Shown one piece after another: positions 1-7,872 of a stretch of DNA of 64,000 nucleotides. The notes beneath the pieces were generated by a model. It did no database searches and was not told where the DNA came from. It saw nothing but the letters and a program-made list of their open reading frames with translations. The position numbers were made by a program, and so were the translations under genes. Where the stretch lies: positions 1 through 64,000 of the forward strand of contig JAEWKC010000040.1 in assembly GCA_023386235.1 (NCBI GenBank). The letters run 5' to 3'. Source of the stretch: Bacteroidota bacterium (GTDB lineage: Bacteria > Bacteroidota > Bacteroidia > Chitinophagales > Chitinophagaceae). The stretch's first letter is position 1. The number at the start of each line of letters is the position of its first letter.

Positions 1-1
1 C

Positions 2-460
2 GCTGAAGCCGACACTATTTGTGGCGCAAAAACGTTTTTTGATTTTGCCCGTTCAAAAGGGGTGGAAGTTTTTTATATAACCAACCGCAACGAAAGTGAA
101 AGAGCCGCTACCTTAAAAAATCTGCAAAAGTTTGATTTCCCCTTTGCTGACAATGCGCACCTGCTGTTAAGAACAACTACTTCGGGCAAAGCGGATAGAA
201 GAAATGCAGTGAGCCGGACACACGAGATTGTGCTGCTTTGCGGCGATAACCTCTCTGATTTTTCTGAAGTTTTTGATAAAAATAATGAAGAAAAAAGAAC
301 CAGCGGCGTAAGAAACAACGCTGCACTTTTTGGCAATAAATTTATTGTACTGCCTAATCCTAATTATGGCGATTGGGAAGGCGCTTTGTACGAATACAAC
401 AATCAATTAACGCCTAAACAGAAAGCAGAAATTATTCGTAAAAAACTAAAAACTTATTGA
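2..460 (+). CDS. 5'-nucleotidase / acid phosphatase, lipoprotein e(P4) family (C-terminal part)
   Basis: The reading frame is open from the window edge (GCT GAA GCC ...), so the gene starts upstream and only about 152 residues are visible. FFDFARSKGVEVFYITNRN followed by a leucine-rich 'HLLLRT' step matches the central part of the HAD-type class C acid phosphatases (lipoprotein e(P4)), where the ITNR threonine/asparagine region forms HAD motif II. Near the end, LPNPNYGDWEGALY is the typical C-terminal signature. These enzymes dephosphorylate nucleotides at the outer membrane or in the periplasm. The first HAD motif (DxDET) and the lipobox lie outside the window. The stop overlaps a possible TTG start of the next gene, suggesting co-transcription. 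Family confidence is high; substrate is not determined. Confidence 0.8.
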   Translation, partial: AEADTICGAKTFFDFARSKGVEVFYITNRNESERAATLKNLQKFDFPFADNAHLLLRTTTSGKADRRNAVSRTHEIVLLCGDNLSDFSEVFDKNNEEKRTSGVRNNAALFGNKFIVLPNPNYGDWEGALYEYNNQLTPKQKAEIIRKKLKTY

Positions 461-462
461 TC

Positions 463-1071
463 ATGTTCCTGCAACTACACCCCGACAATCCGAATCCGAG
501 AAATGTAAAAACCATCATCGAATGCCTGCAAGATGGCGGCATTATCATATATCCGACCGATACCATTTACGGACTAGGCTGCGATATCTATAACCAAAAG
601 GCGGTAGAACGAATAGCAAGAATAAAAAATGTTGACTTTAAAAAAATTCATTTATCCTTTATATGCGCCGATCTTAGCGACCTGAGCAAATATACCAAAT
701 CTATATCCACACCGCTTTACAGAACACTAAAGCAGTATTTGCCCGGGCCGTTTACTTTCATTCTGCCGGCAAGCAAAGAAGTGCCTAAGATTTTACAGAA
801 TAAAAAAAACACTATAGGATTAAGAATACCCGACAACAATATATGCAGCACTTTGATAAATGAACTGGGCAGACCCATACTTTCCACGTCGCTGCCGGGC
901 GAAATGGTAGAAGAGTATACCGATCCGGAACTGATGTATGAAAATTTTCAAAACCTTGTAGATATTGTAGTAGATGGCGGCATGGGTGGCATGATACCTT
1001 CTACTATCATAGATTGCACTACCGATAATTATGAAATTATTCGTCAGGGTAAAGGTGTATTTGAAGACTAA
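463..1071 (+). CDS. YciO/YrdC/Sua5-family protein (threonylcarbamoyl-AMP synthase-like)
   Basis: The protein of about 202 residues fits one YrdC-type domain. The N-terminus (LHPDNPNPRNVKTI, then GGIIIYPTDTIYGLGCD) and KNTIGLRIPDNN resemble E. coli YciO more than TsaC. Members bind ATP and threonine; TsaC/Sua5 makes threonylcarbamoyl-AMP for the t6A modification of ANN-decoding tRNAs, while the role of YciO is less settled. The 'STIIDCT...EIIRQGKG' C-terminal motif is present and the extra Sua5 domain is absent. I chose ATG 463. A TTG at 457 inside the upstream gene's end is an alternative. Whether this is the organism's essential t6A enzyme cannot be told from this window. Confidence 0.85.
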   Translation: MFLQLHPDNPNPRNVKTIIECLQDGGIIIYPTDTIYGLGCDIYNQKAVERIARIKNVDFKKIHLSFICADLSDLSKYTKSISTPLYRTLKQYLPGPFTFILPASKEVPKILQNKKNTIGLRIPDNNICSTLINELGRPILSTSLPGEMVEEYTDPELMYENFQNLVDIVVDGGMGGMIPSTIIDCTTDNYEIIRQGKGVFED

Positions 1072-1072
1072 G

Positions 1073-1093
1073 AAAAGTTAATGATTAACTTTT
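1073..1093. terminator. AT-rich hairpin between convergent genes
   Basis: A 9-base stem (AAAAGTTAA at 1073-1081 and TTAACTTTT at 1085-1093) with a 3-base loop lies just after the YciO-like stop and includes the stop codon of the opposing LacI-type gene. It may end transcription from both sides. The stem is AT-rich, so the call is weak. Confidence 0.35.
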
Positions 1094-2113
1094 AGAATGT
1101 ACTTTTAATTCTCCTTCCAGCACAATATGGCGCTCTTTGAGCGATAGCTTTTTTTTGCCGTCAATAATATCAAACAACATTTTTGTAGCCAGCTTTCCCT
1201 GCTCATAAGGAAACTGTTCTATTGAGGCAATGGGCTTGGCCTCTACAAGATACTGAGAGATGGGCAGGTTAGCGTAACTAATGAAAAGTATATCCTTATT
1301 AATTTGTAAATCAGTATTTAAGCGCACATATTGAATGGCATCTAAAGCCACATAATCGTTAAAAGCCACTACTGCCGTAGGTTTTCGCTTTTGCGAAAGA
1401 ATATCTTTCATAGCCTTCCAGGTGCTTTCCTTGGTAAGATCTGTGCTGGCAAATAAAGAGGCGTCTGTTTTTACACGTTTTTTATTTAACCCTTCCATAA
1501 ACCCACGCATGCGCTCTTTGGTAGCCCGCATAGAACTCGGGCCTTTCAGTAAGGCAATATCCTTATGGCCTCTTTCCCACAAAAAATCAATGATATTTTG
1601 CGAAGCGGCATACAGATCGCACGACACGGTATACGCCTCTTCTTCTTTAGGAATTCTGTCGAAAAACACTACAGGAATACCTTTTTTCTGAAACTCCACA
1701 AAATGATTGATGTTCATCGTATTCTTAGAGAGCGATACAAGCAAACCGTCAATCCTGTTTTTAAGAAAATGCTCTAGCAAGCCTTTCTCCCGGTGCACTA
1801 GATCATGGCTTTGTGCAAAAAACACATTGTACCCTTTTTCTAAAGATACATCCTCTATGGCACTGATGGCCTGCGAGAAGAAATTCTCTTTTATTTCAGG
1901 TAGTATCACGCCAAGGCTTAAACTTCTGCCCGTTTTAAACTGAATGGCGGCAAAGTTTTTTTGATAATTATTTTCATCGGCAAATTTCTGTATACGCTTC
2001 CTGGTTTCCGCGCTAATGCTCGGATGGTCGTTCAACGCTCTGGATACCGTAGATACAGATACTTTCAGCGATTTCGCTATTTCTTTTATGGTAATTGTTT
2101 TCTCGGGATTCAT
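1085..2113 (-). CDS. LacI-family transcriptional regulator
   Basis: The 342-residue protein has the length and order of LacI/GalR regulators. An N-terminal helix-turn-helix (TIKEIAKSLKVSVSTVSRAL, then NDHPSIS.ETR) is followed by the periplasmic-binding-protein-like sugar domain (SLGVILPEI, DGLLVSLS, PVVFFDR, DIALLKGPSS, ER.RGF..GL). Such proteins bind an operator as dimers and respond to a sugar or related ligand. It is divergent from the two LD-carboxypeptidase genes, with about 80 bases between its start and the first of them, so it may control these or itself. No sugar catabolic genes lie next to it, so the ligand is unknown. Confidence 0.9.
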   Translation of the reverse strand: MNPEKTITIKEIAKSLKVSVSTVSRALNDHPSISAETRKRIQKFADENNYQKNFAAIQFKTGRSLSLGVILPEIKENFFSQAISAIEDVSLEKGYNVFFAQSHDLVHREKGLLEHFLKNRIDGLLVSLSKNTMNINHFVEFQKKGIPVVFFDRIPKEEEAYTVSCDLYAASQNIIDFLWERGHKDIALLKGPSSMRATKERMRGFMEGLNKKRVKTDASLFASTDLTKESTWKAMKDILSQKRKPTAVVAFNDYVALDAIQYVRLNTDLQINKDILFISYANLPISQYLVEAKPIASIEQFPYEQGKLATKMLFDIIDGKKKLSLKERHIVLEGELKVHSKS

Positions 2114-2193
2114 TTTTACAGTTATTAGGCAAGTTATTACTTTTTTTTTAATTTTTGTTTGAATCTTATCACCAATTTATTTATTTTCACTGG

Positions 2194-3219
2194 GTGAACA
2201 GAAAATCTTTTATCAAATCGGGCAGTGGTATATTAGGGGCGGTTTTTTTACCTGCCGTTGGCTTTAGCAACAATACCCCTAAAAAAAAATTTACAATTCC
2301 TCCGGGACTTAAGCCCGGCGATACGATTGGCGTAACCTGCCCTTCGGGCTATATGACCCGAAACGAGATGCTGCCCGCCTTTAAGCAAATACAGAGCTGG
2401 GGATTTAGAATTATAACAGGTAAAACCGTAGATGCCAGAGATGGTACTTTTGGCGGCTCAGATACAGAACGGGCAGAAGATTTTCAGTTCATGCTGGATA
2501 ACCCCGACATTAAAGCTATTATGTGCGGAAGAGGCGGCTACGGCGCCGTGCGGATTATTGACGATCTGGATTTTTCCGCTTTTATAAAAAAACCAAAATG
2601 GATCATAGGATTTAGCGATGCTACTGTTTTACATACGCACATCAATTCTAAATACCATATTGCCAGCATTCATTCTAAAATGCTTAATAGCTTTCCCAAT
2701 AACTTTGAAACGGCCATGCCTATACAGCAAGATACTATTTTGTCTATCCGCGATGCTTTGATGCACCTAAAAAAAATGAACTATACGGCGCCTTTCAACG
2801 AATACAATAAAAGAGGCGAAGCTACAGGCGAGTTGATTGGCGGCAATTTGCGCACGATAGAAAACCTTTCGGGAACGGCTTCTGAAATTGACACTGATGG
2901 CTGCATCCTCTTTCTGGAAGAAACAGGTGAATACCTTTACAATATTGACCGGATGCTTTGGAATCTGAAACGCGCCGGCAAACTCAGCAAACTAAAAGCG
3001 TTGATAATCGGCGGATTTAAAATAAGACAACAAACCAATCCGGCAGAGGAGATGAACAGAACAGTACAGCAGGTAGTTTTGGAAAAAGTACAAGAGTATG
3101 ATTACCCGGTTTGCTTCGATTTTCCTGTGGGTCATCAATACGATAACTTTGCGCTTAAATGCGGCGTTGCACACAGGCTTACAGTTACACAGTCGGGCAC
3201 ACAATTGATAGAAATATAA
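2194..3219 (+). CDS. Peptidase S66 family (LD-carboxypeptidase), exported copy
   Basis: The protein matches the S66 family (LdcA/MccF), which cleaves the L,D bond releasing D-Ala from peptidoglycan tetrapeptides, or detoxifies microcin C-like compounds. The body has GLKPGDTIGVTCPSGY, GRGGYGA, the nucleophile serine in IIGFSDATVLH, the glutamate in LFLEETGEYLYNIDRM and the histidine in FPVGHQ. I chose GTG 2194, which gives NRKSFIKSGSGILGAVFLPA, a basic then hydrophobic signal-like N-terminus. An upstream TTG at 2155 would extend it by 13 residues. It forms a tandem pair with the next gene (60 bases apart). The signal suggests action in the periplasm, unlike the usual cytoplasmic LdcA. Confidence 0.88.
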   Translation: MNRKSFIKSGSGILGAVFLPAVGFSNNTPKKKFTIPPGLKPGDTIGVTCPSGYMTRNEMLPAFKQIQSWGFRIITGKTVDARDGTFGGSDTERAEDFQFMLDNPDIKAIMCGRGGYGAVRIIDDLDFSAFIKKPKWIIGFSDATVLHTHINSKYHIASIHSKMLNSFPNNFETAMPIQQDTILSIRDALMHLKKMNYTAPFNEYNKRGEATGELIGGNLRTIENLSGTASEIDTDGCILFLEETGEYLYNIDRMLWNLKRAGKLSKLKALIIGGFKIRQQTNPAEEMNRTVQQVVLEKVQEYDYPVCFDFPVGHQYDNFALKCGVAHRLTVTQSGTQLIEI

Positions 3220-3278
3220 AATTGAAACAATTCGCAATCAGATAAAACACACTAGATCAAACATAAATTATTAAAACA

Positions 3279-4187
3279 ATGACCATTCCACCCTATTTAA
3301 AGAAAGGCGACACAATAGGCATTACCTGCCCCGCGGGTTATATGCCTCTGGAGAAAGCGCAAACCTGTATAAATACTTTGCAGCAATGGGGCTTTCAAAT
3401 AAAAGTAGGAAAAACACTGGGCAACCCGCAGCAGAATTACTTTTCAGGAAGTGATGCCGAAAGACTAAGCGATTTGCAGGAAATGATGGACGACAAAGAA
3501 ATAAAAGCCATTCTTTGTGGTAGAGGCGGCTATGGTGTAAGCAGAATTATTGACGATATTGATTTCAAGAAATTCAAACGCAACCCTAAATGGATAATCG
3601 GCTACAGCGATATTTCCGTATTGCATTCTCATCTCAACAGAAGATTAAACATAGCTTCCATACATTCGCACATGGCAGCCGCTTTCAACGACGGGATTGA
3701 TAACCTGTATATTGAATCTATAAAAAAAGCATTCACCGGAAAACCACTCAAATACAAAGTTGACTCACATGATTTTAATCAAACAGGAAAAGCCGAAGGG
3801 CGGCTGGTAGGCGGCAACCTTTGCCTGCTGGCGCATACGGTAGGGAGCCCGTCGGAACTCAACGTAAAAAATAAAATTCTTTTTTTAGAAGATGTGGGCG
3901 AATACCTCTACAACATAGACCGAATGATGCTACAACTAAAACGTGCCGGCTGGTTGGATAAAATCTCCGGGTTGATATTGGGCAGCTTTTCCGATTGTAA
4001 AGATACCGAAGCGCCTTTTGGCAAAACCGCCGAAGAAATACTGAAAGAACATCTGCAGGATTATGATTTTCCCTATTGCTTTCATTTTCCCGTAGGGCAT
4101 ACCGATGAAAATGTAGCTCTCAAATGCGGCATGCAATACAAATTGCATATCACACCCAAAAATGTAACGCTGCATTCTGTGGAGTAA
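3279..4187 (+). CDS. Peptidase S66 family (LD-carboxypeptidase), cytoplasmic copy
   Basis: This 302-residue protein is a paralogue of the gene before it and has the usual length of cytoplasmic LdcA/MccF proteins. The predicted triad is Ser110 (IIGYSDISVLH), Glu204 (LFLEDVGEYLYN) and His274 (FPVGHTDENVAL). There is no signal peptide: the conserved LKKGDTIGITCPAGY begins about seven residues in. Known functions in the family are recycling of murein tetrapeptides and immunity to microcin C. The tandem arrangement suggests a duplication with one copy kept inside and one exported. Which substrate each uses cannot be read from sequence. Confidence 0.9.
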   Translation: MTIPPYLKKGDTIGITCPAGYMPLEKAQTCINTLQQWGFQIKVGKTLGNPQQNYFSGSDAERLSDLQEMMDDKEIKAILCGRGGYGVSRIIDDIDFKKFKRNPKWIIGYSDISVLHSHLNRRLNIASIHSHMAAAFNDGIDNLYIESIKKAFTGKPLKYKVDSHDFNQTGKAEGRLVGGNLCLLAHTVGSPSELNVKNKILFLEDVGEYLYNIDRMMLQLKRAGWLDKISGLILGSFSDCKDTEAPFGKTAEEILKEHLQDYDFPYCFHFPVGHTDENVALKCGMQYKLHITPKNVTLHSVE

Positions 4188-4202
4188 AGTAAAAATAAGA
4201 AA

Positions 4203-4613
4203 ATGGAACAACAAGACTATTTGAAGAACAAATAGACATGATTGGTCTGGTATTGGGAAAGCTGCTTTCTGATTTAATTGAGCTAAGAAGCCAAGGCAAG
4301 CTAAGCGTTGGAATGGAAGTAGTAATGCAATCTCTAAAATCAGAATTGAATATTGACATTGAGGAATTGATTGATATCCCAAAGGATAAATTTATCAACT
4401 TTCTTCAAACCTCAAAGAATTACGAAAACGACAGCTTATCTAAGCTTGCTGAAATATTTATTGTTTGCCAACCATACCGAAGATAAAGAAAGACAAGGAA
4501 AATTATATGAAAAAAGCTTAACTATTTTTAAATATTTGGAGTCAACAGATAATGTTTATTCTTTTGAAAGGAGAATAAAAATTGAAAAAATAGAAAAACT
4601 GTTACAAACCTGA
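4203..4613 (+). pseudogene. Small TPR-like hypothetical protein gene, two frameshifts
   Basis: A protein of about 136 residues can be rebuilt only by changing frame twice. The frame from ATG 4203 (MEQQDY) stops at TAG 4233. Dropping one base near 4221 continues as EEQIDMIGLVLGKLLSDLIE through to NYENDSLSKLAEI. Near 4450 the frame shifts back to give LLFANHTEDKERQGKLYEKS and ends KIEKIEKLLQT. The last part looks like a TPR hairpin (KLYEKSLTIFKYLE). I do not know a function. The two shifts compensate each other, so either the gene is decaying or the sequence has two indel errors. Confidence 0.7.
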
Positions 4614-4690
4614 AGCTCCGCATTTGCACCTTCTTTCAAGAAATTTTAATTTCTTAACTTCTCTGTTTTCCATTATTCTAAAGAAAAAAC

Positions 4691-4698
4691 TACCTTTG
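4691..4698 (+). promoter_or_regulatory. Bacteroidota -7 promoter box for typA
   Basis: TACCTTTG fits the TAnnTTTG -7 consensus of Bacteroidota housekeeping promoters. It lies 47 bases before the typA ATG. I see no clear -33 TTG at the usual distance. Confidence 0.5.
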
Positions 4699-4745
4699 CG
4701 CCCTCAAAAAGTAGAAAAACCTGCTTTTTATACTAAAATAAAAGA

Positions 4746-6551
4746 ATGAATATACGCAACATCGCTATCATAGCACACGTTGACCACGGCAAAACCACAC
4801 TGGTCGACAGAATACTGCACACAGCCAAAATTTTTCGCGACAATCAGGAAACAGTCGAGCTCTTAATGGACAACAACGATTTGGAAAGAGAACGAGGCAT
4901 TACCATTTTTAGTAAAAACGCCGCGGTTATCTACAATGGCATAAAAATAAATGTAATAGATACACCCGGGCACTCCGACTTTGGCGGTGAAGTAGAGCGT
5001 GTATTGAAAATGGCCGATGGCGTAATACTGCTGGTAGACGCTTTTGAAGGCCCCATGCCACAAACAAGATTCGTACTGCAAAAGGCTTTGCACCTTAATT
5101 TAAAGCCGATAGTGGTAATCAATAAGGTAGATAAGCCCAACTGCCGTCCCGACGAAGTGCACGACGCGGTTTTTGAGCTATTCTTTAATTTAGATGCTAC
5201 AGAAGAACAGCTAAACTTTCCTACTTACTATGGCAGTGGTAAGCAAGGCTGGTTCAACGATACACTAGAACCCCGCGAAGATATTCTTCCGTTAATGGAC
5301 GGCATCATTAAGCATGTACCCGAACCCACTGTTTTAGAAGGTCCTTTGCAATTACAGATCACTTCGCTTGATTATTCTTCTTTCTTAGGAAGAATTGCCA
5401 TTGGCAAAGTAACCAGAGGCAGCATTAAAGACAGTCAGAACATTGCCCTGGTACAAGCCGACGGCTCTATAAAAAAATCGAAAGTAAAAGAATTATATGT
5501 GTTTGAAGGAATGGGCAAAAAGAAAGTGACCGAAGTAAACGCGGGTGATCTTTGCGCTGTTGTAGGCTTAGAAGATTTTAATATCGGTGATACCATTTGC
5601 GATGTAGAAAATCCTGAAGGATTGCCCGTGATAAGCGTAGATGAGCCAACCATGAGTATGACATTCAGCATTAATACTTCGCCCTTCTTTGGCAGAGACG
5701 GCAAATTTGTAACATCACGCCATTTGCGCGACAGGCTGATGAAAGAAACAGAAAAAAACCTGGCTTTAAGAGTAGAAGATACAGACAGCGCAGACAGCTT
5801 CCTTGTGTTTGGAAGAGGTATTTTGCACCTGGGTGTTTTAATAGAAACCATGCGCCGCGAAGGATATGAGCTTACCGTGGGCCAGCCACAGGTATTGGTA
5901 AAAGAAATAGACGGGGTAAAATGCGAACCTTACGAAAACCTGGTGGTAGATGTACCGGAAGAATTCAGCGGCAAAGTAATAGACCTTGTAACACAGCGCA
6001 AAGGCGAAATGCTGGTAATGGAAAGCAAGGGCGAAATGCAGCACCTGGAGTTTGACGTACCTTCAAGAGGATTGATAGGGCTTCGTTCTCAAATGCTTAC
6101 CAATACAGCTGGAGAAGCCATCATGGCACATACCTTTACAGAATACAAACCCTGGAAAGGAAATATTCCGGGCAGAAACAATGGTGTTCTGATCTCTAAA
6201 AACCAGGCCGCCACTACGGGCTATTCTATTGATAAATTACAAGACAGAGGTTCGTTTTTTGTAGATCCGGGTGAAGAAGTATATATAGGTCAGATCATAG
6301 CCGAGCATATTAAGCCGGGCGATCTGGTAGTAAATGCAACGGAAGGAAAAAAACTTACCAATATGCGCGCCAGCGGTTCTGACGCGGCTACCAACATTGC
6401 TCCTAAAATTCAATTGAGCCTGGAAGAATGCATGGAATATATTCAGGATGATGAATGCATAGAGGTTACGCCAAAAAATATTCGCCTGCGCAAAGTATTG
6501 CTGAATGAAGAAGACAGAAAAAGACAGGCAAAACAAATGGCTGCGAATTAG
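4746..6551 (+). CDS. typA: Ribosome-associated GTPase TypA/BipA
   Basis: The 601-residue length is normal for TypA/BipA. GTPase motifs are complete: G1 AHVDHGKTTLVD, switch I ERGITIFSKNAA, G3 DTPGHSDFGGEV and G4 NKVDKPNCR. They are followed by EF-Tu-like domain II, EF-G-like domains, and the TypA-specific C-terminal region (RGLIGLRSQMLT, WKGNIPGRNNGVL, NMRASGSDAATNI). TypA is a translational GTPase that binds the 70S ribosome at the EF-G site and is needed mainly under stress or cold and for ribosome assembly. It stands alone, with a good -7 box upstream. I see no anomalies. Confidence 0.97.
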   Translation: MNIRNIAIIAHVDHGKTTLVDRILHTAKIFRDNQETVELLMDNNDLERERGITIFSKNAAVIYNGIKINVIDTPGHSDFGGEVERVLKMADGVILLVDAFEGPMPQTRFVLQKALHLNLKPIVVINKVDKPNCRPDEVHDAVFELFFNLDATEEQLNFPTYYGSGKQGWFNDTLEPREDILPLMDGIIKHVPEPTVLEGPLQLQITSLDYSSFLGRIAIGKVTRGSIKDSQNIALVQADGSIKKSKVKELYVFEGMGKKKVTEVNAGDLCAVVGLEDFNIGDTICDVENPEGLPVISVDEPTMSMTFSINTSPFFGRDGKFVTSRHLRDRLMKETEKNLALRVEDTDSADSFLVFGRGILHLGVLIETMRREGYELTVGQPQVLVKEIDGVKCEPYENLVVDVPEEFSGKVIDLVTQRKGEMLVMESKGEMQHLEFDVPSRGLIGLRSQMLTNTAGEAIMAHTFTEYKPWKGNIPGRNNGVLISKNQAATTGYSIDKLQDRGSFFVDPGEEVYIGQIIAEHIKPGDLVVNATEGKKLTNMRASGSDAATNIAPKIQLSLEECMEYIQDDECIEVTPKNIRLRKVLLNEEDRKRQAKQMAAN

Positions 6552-6801
6552 TGTGAACGGTGAATGATTAACGGTTGATGGCTGATGACTGGCGGTAAAT
6601 GCAGAATAATTTCAAGCTGTCATCCCGAGCGCAAGCGAGGGGTCTAACCTTTGCTATTCGAGATTTATAATCCGTGTCAGTGAGAGGTTGTTAACCACGT
6701 GGGATAGGTTCTGAATAGATCTGTACCTATCTTTTACTCCTCCGGACAGGTCTTCAACTCCACCAGTAAGGTTCCGAACCCGAAAGTACATTTGAACATA
6801 C
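6552..6801. repeat. Gene-free stretch with dispersed-repeat-like sequence
   Basis: No coding region is apparent. It opens with an imperfect GTGAAYGRTTRAYGG-like run (6553-6596). It contains TCATCCCGAGCGCAAGCGAG at about 6621-6640, of the type often found as an intergenic repeat in Bacteroidota genomes. The rest has no structure I can support. Confidence 0.35.
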
Positions 6802-7164
6802 TTACTGCGCCGGTGGTGTTTCGGCAGACGATTTTTTGAAGAACTGCTTCAATTCGTTGAGCTTGTCTTCGAAACCTGCCGCCGTGGTTCCCGCTTTGTA
6901 CGATGTATAACCGTTAATAAATTAATTGTTTACTCTTTTGTAAATAGTAGAAAATTGTGCCGTTCCTATTGAAGTTCCAAACCCTAAGGTATCAAATGTG
7001 GTATTTAGTGAAATTTCAGTTTTAGATATATCTATTTTACTATTATCAGAGGTGGTTGTTTTTGTGGTAATAAAGAAAATATCTTTTTCTTGAGAAACAA
7101 TATATGCTTTACGAAAAGAGACCCCGGCATTTTCCGTTAATATGCTATCACTTATAATGGTCAT
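6802..7164 (-). pseudogene. Probable remnant of a hypothetical protein with an internal in-frame stop
   Basis: Read on the minus strand, ATG at 7164 opens an 80-codon frame (MTIISDSILTENAGVSFRK and onward, with VSQEKDIFFITTKTTT) that ends at TAA 6924-6922. The same frame continues directly as FINGYTSYKAGTTAAGFED, then KLNELKQFFKKSSAETPPAQ, and stops at 6802. The second part looks like a genuine soluble C-terminal helix and has a higher G+C content than the first. Either one gene is cut by a nonsense codon, or two unrelated remnants happen to be in phase. I do not recognise the family. Confidence 0.4.
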
Positions 7165-7283
7165 AATTCTTTTTTCTCCTTATAAGTAAATTTATATACA
7201 CATCGCCGGAGGCGAGAGCATAAAACTGCTAAGCGAAGATGCATAGCAGAGCGGCATAGAATTAAAAACATGAAAACGCCTTT

Positions 7284-7868
7284 CTACACTGTTGCCGTTT
7301 CTTTTACTTTCAATATAATATTTTGTAGCAGCTGAAATGCCTTTACAGCGCCCGCTGTACAAGCGTCTTCATCTACTATCGATTGATTGATGTGGACAAT
7401 AAATGCTTTCCAGTAATCGCCGGTATTGTGTTGATATATGCCATAATAGTTAAATGACATATTGCTGAAGCCCGGCGTTTGCTTAAGGTGCTTTACAATT
7501 ACATTTCCTCCGAGCGTAGCGCCTTCCATTACGTACAGCGCGCCCAATGCTTCGTCTTTATTATTATAATCGGGCACTTGTATTTCTAATTGCGGTATTA
7601 TTTCCTGCGGTAAGGATAAGGCCTGCCTATCCGTTGTTAAGGCCGGTAATTTTCTTCTTTTTTCTATATTCAATAGCTGCTTATCCTCAGCAGGCAACAG
7701 ATTGAACACCTTTTCTTCTATAAGCGAATGAAAAGCATAATTCACTTTTATTAAATCTTCGTATTGTTGTTTTGAAAGTGTTTTATTAAATATCTCCTCT
7801 ACATACATTCCCTTTTCTACCGCGTCATGATGGTGCTTTGTTGCTTCTTTAAGTTTTTCTGCTATCAT
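7284..7868 (-). CDS. bphO: Heme oxygenase (biliverdin-producing), partner of bacteriophytochrome
   Basis: The protein of about 194 residues belongs to the HemO/BphO heme oxygenase family, which opens heme to biliverdin, CO and iron using a reductant. The N-terminus LKEATKHHHDAVEKGMY carries the proximal heme histidine in the usual HxxxE setting. LGALYVMEGATLGG is the conserved distal-helix glycine motif. I chose ATG at 7868, 4 bases after the stop of the phytochrome gene; an upstream ATG at 7931 would overlap that gene. The tight coupling implies that it supplies the biliverdin chromophore for the phytochrome. Confidence 0.92.
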   Translation of the reverse strand: MIAEKLKEATKHHHDAVEKGMYVEEIFNKTLSKQQYEDLIKVNYAFHSLIEEKVFNLLPAEDKQLLNIEKRRKLPALTTDRQALSLPQEIIPQLEIQVPDYNNKDEALGALYVMEGATLGGNVIVKHLKQTPGFSNMSFNYYGIYQHNTGDYWKAFIVHINQSIVDEDACTAGAVKAFQLLQNIILKVKETATV

Positions 7869-7872
7869 GTTT

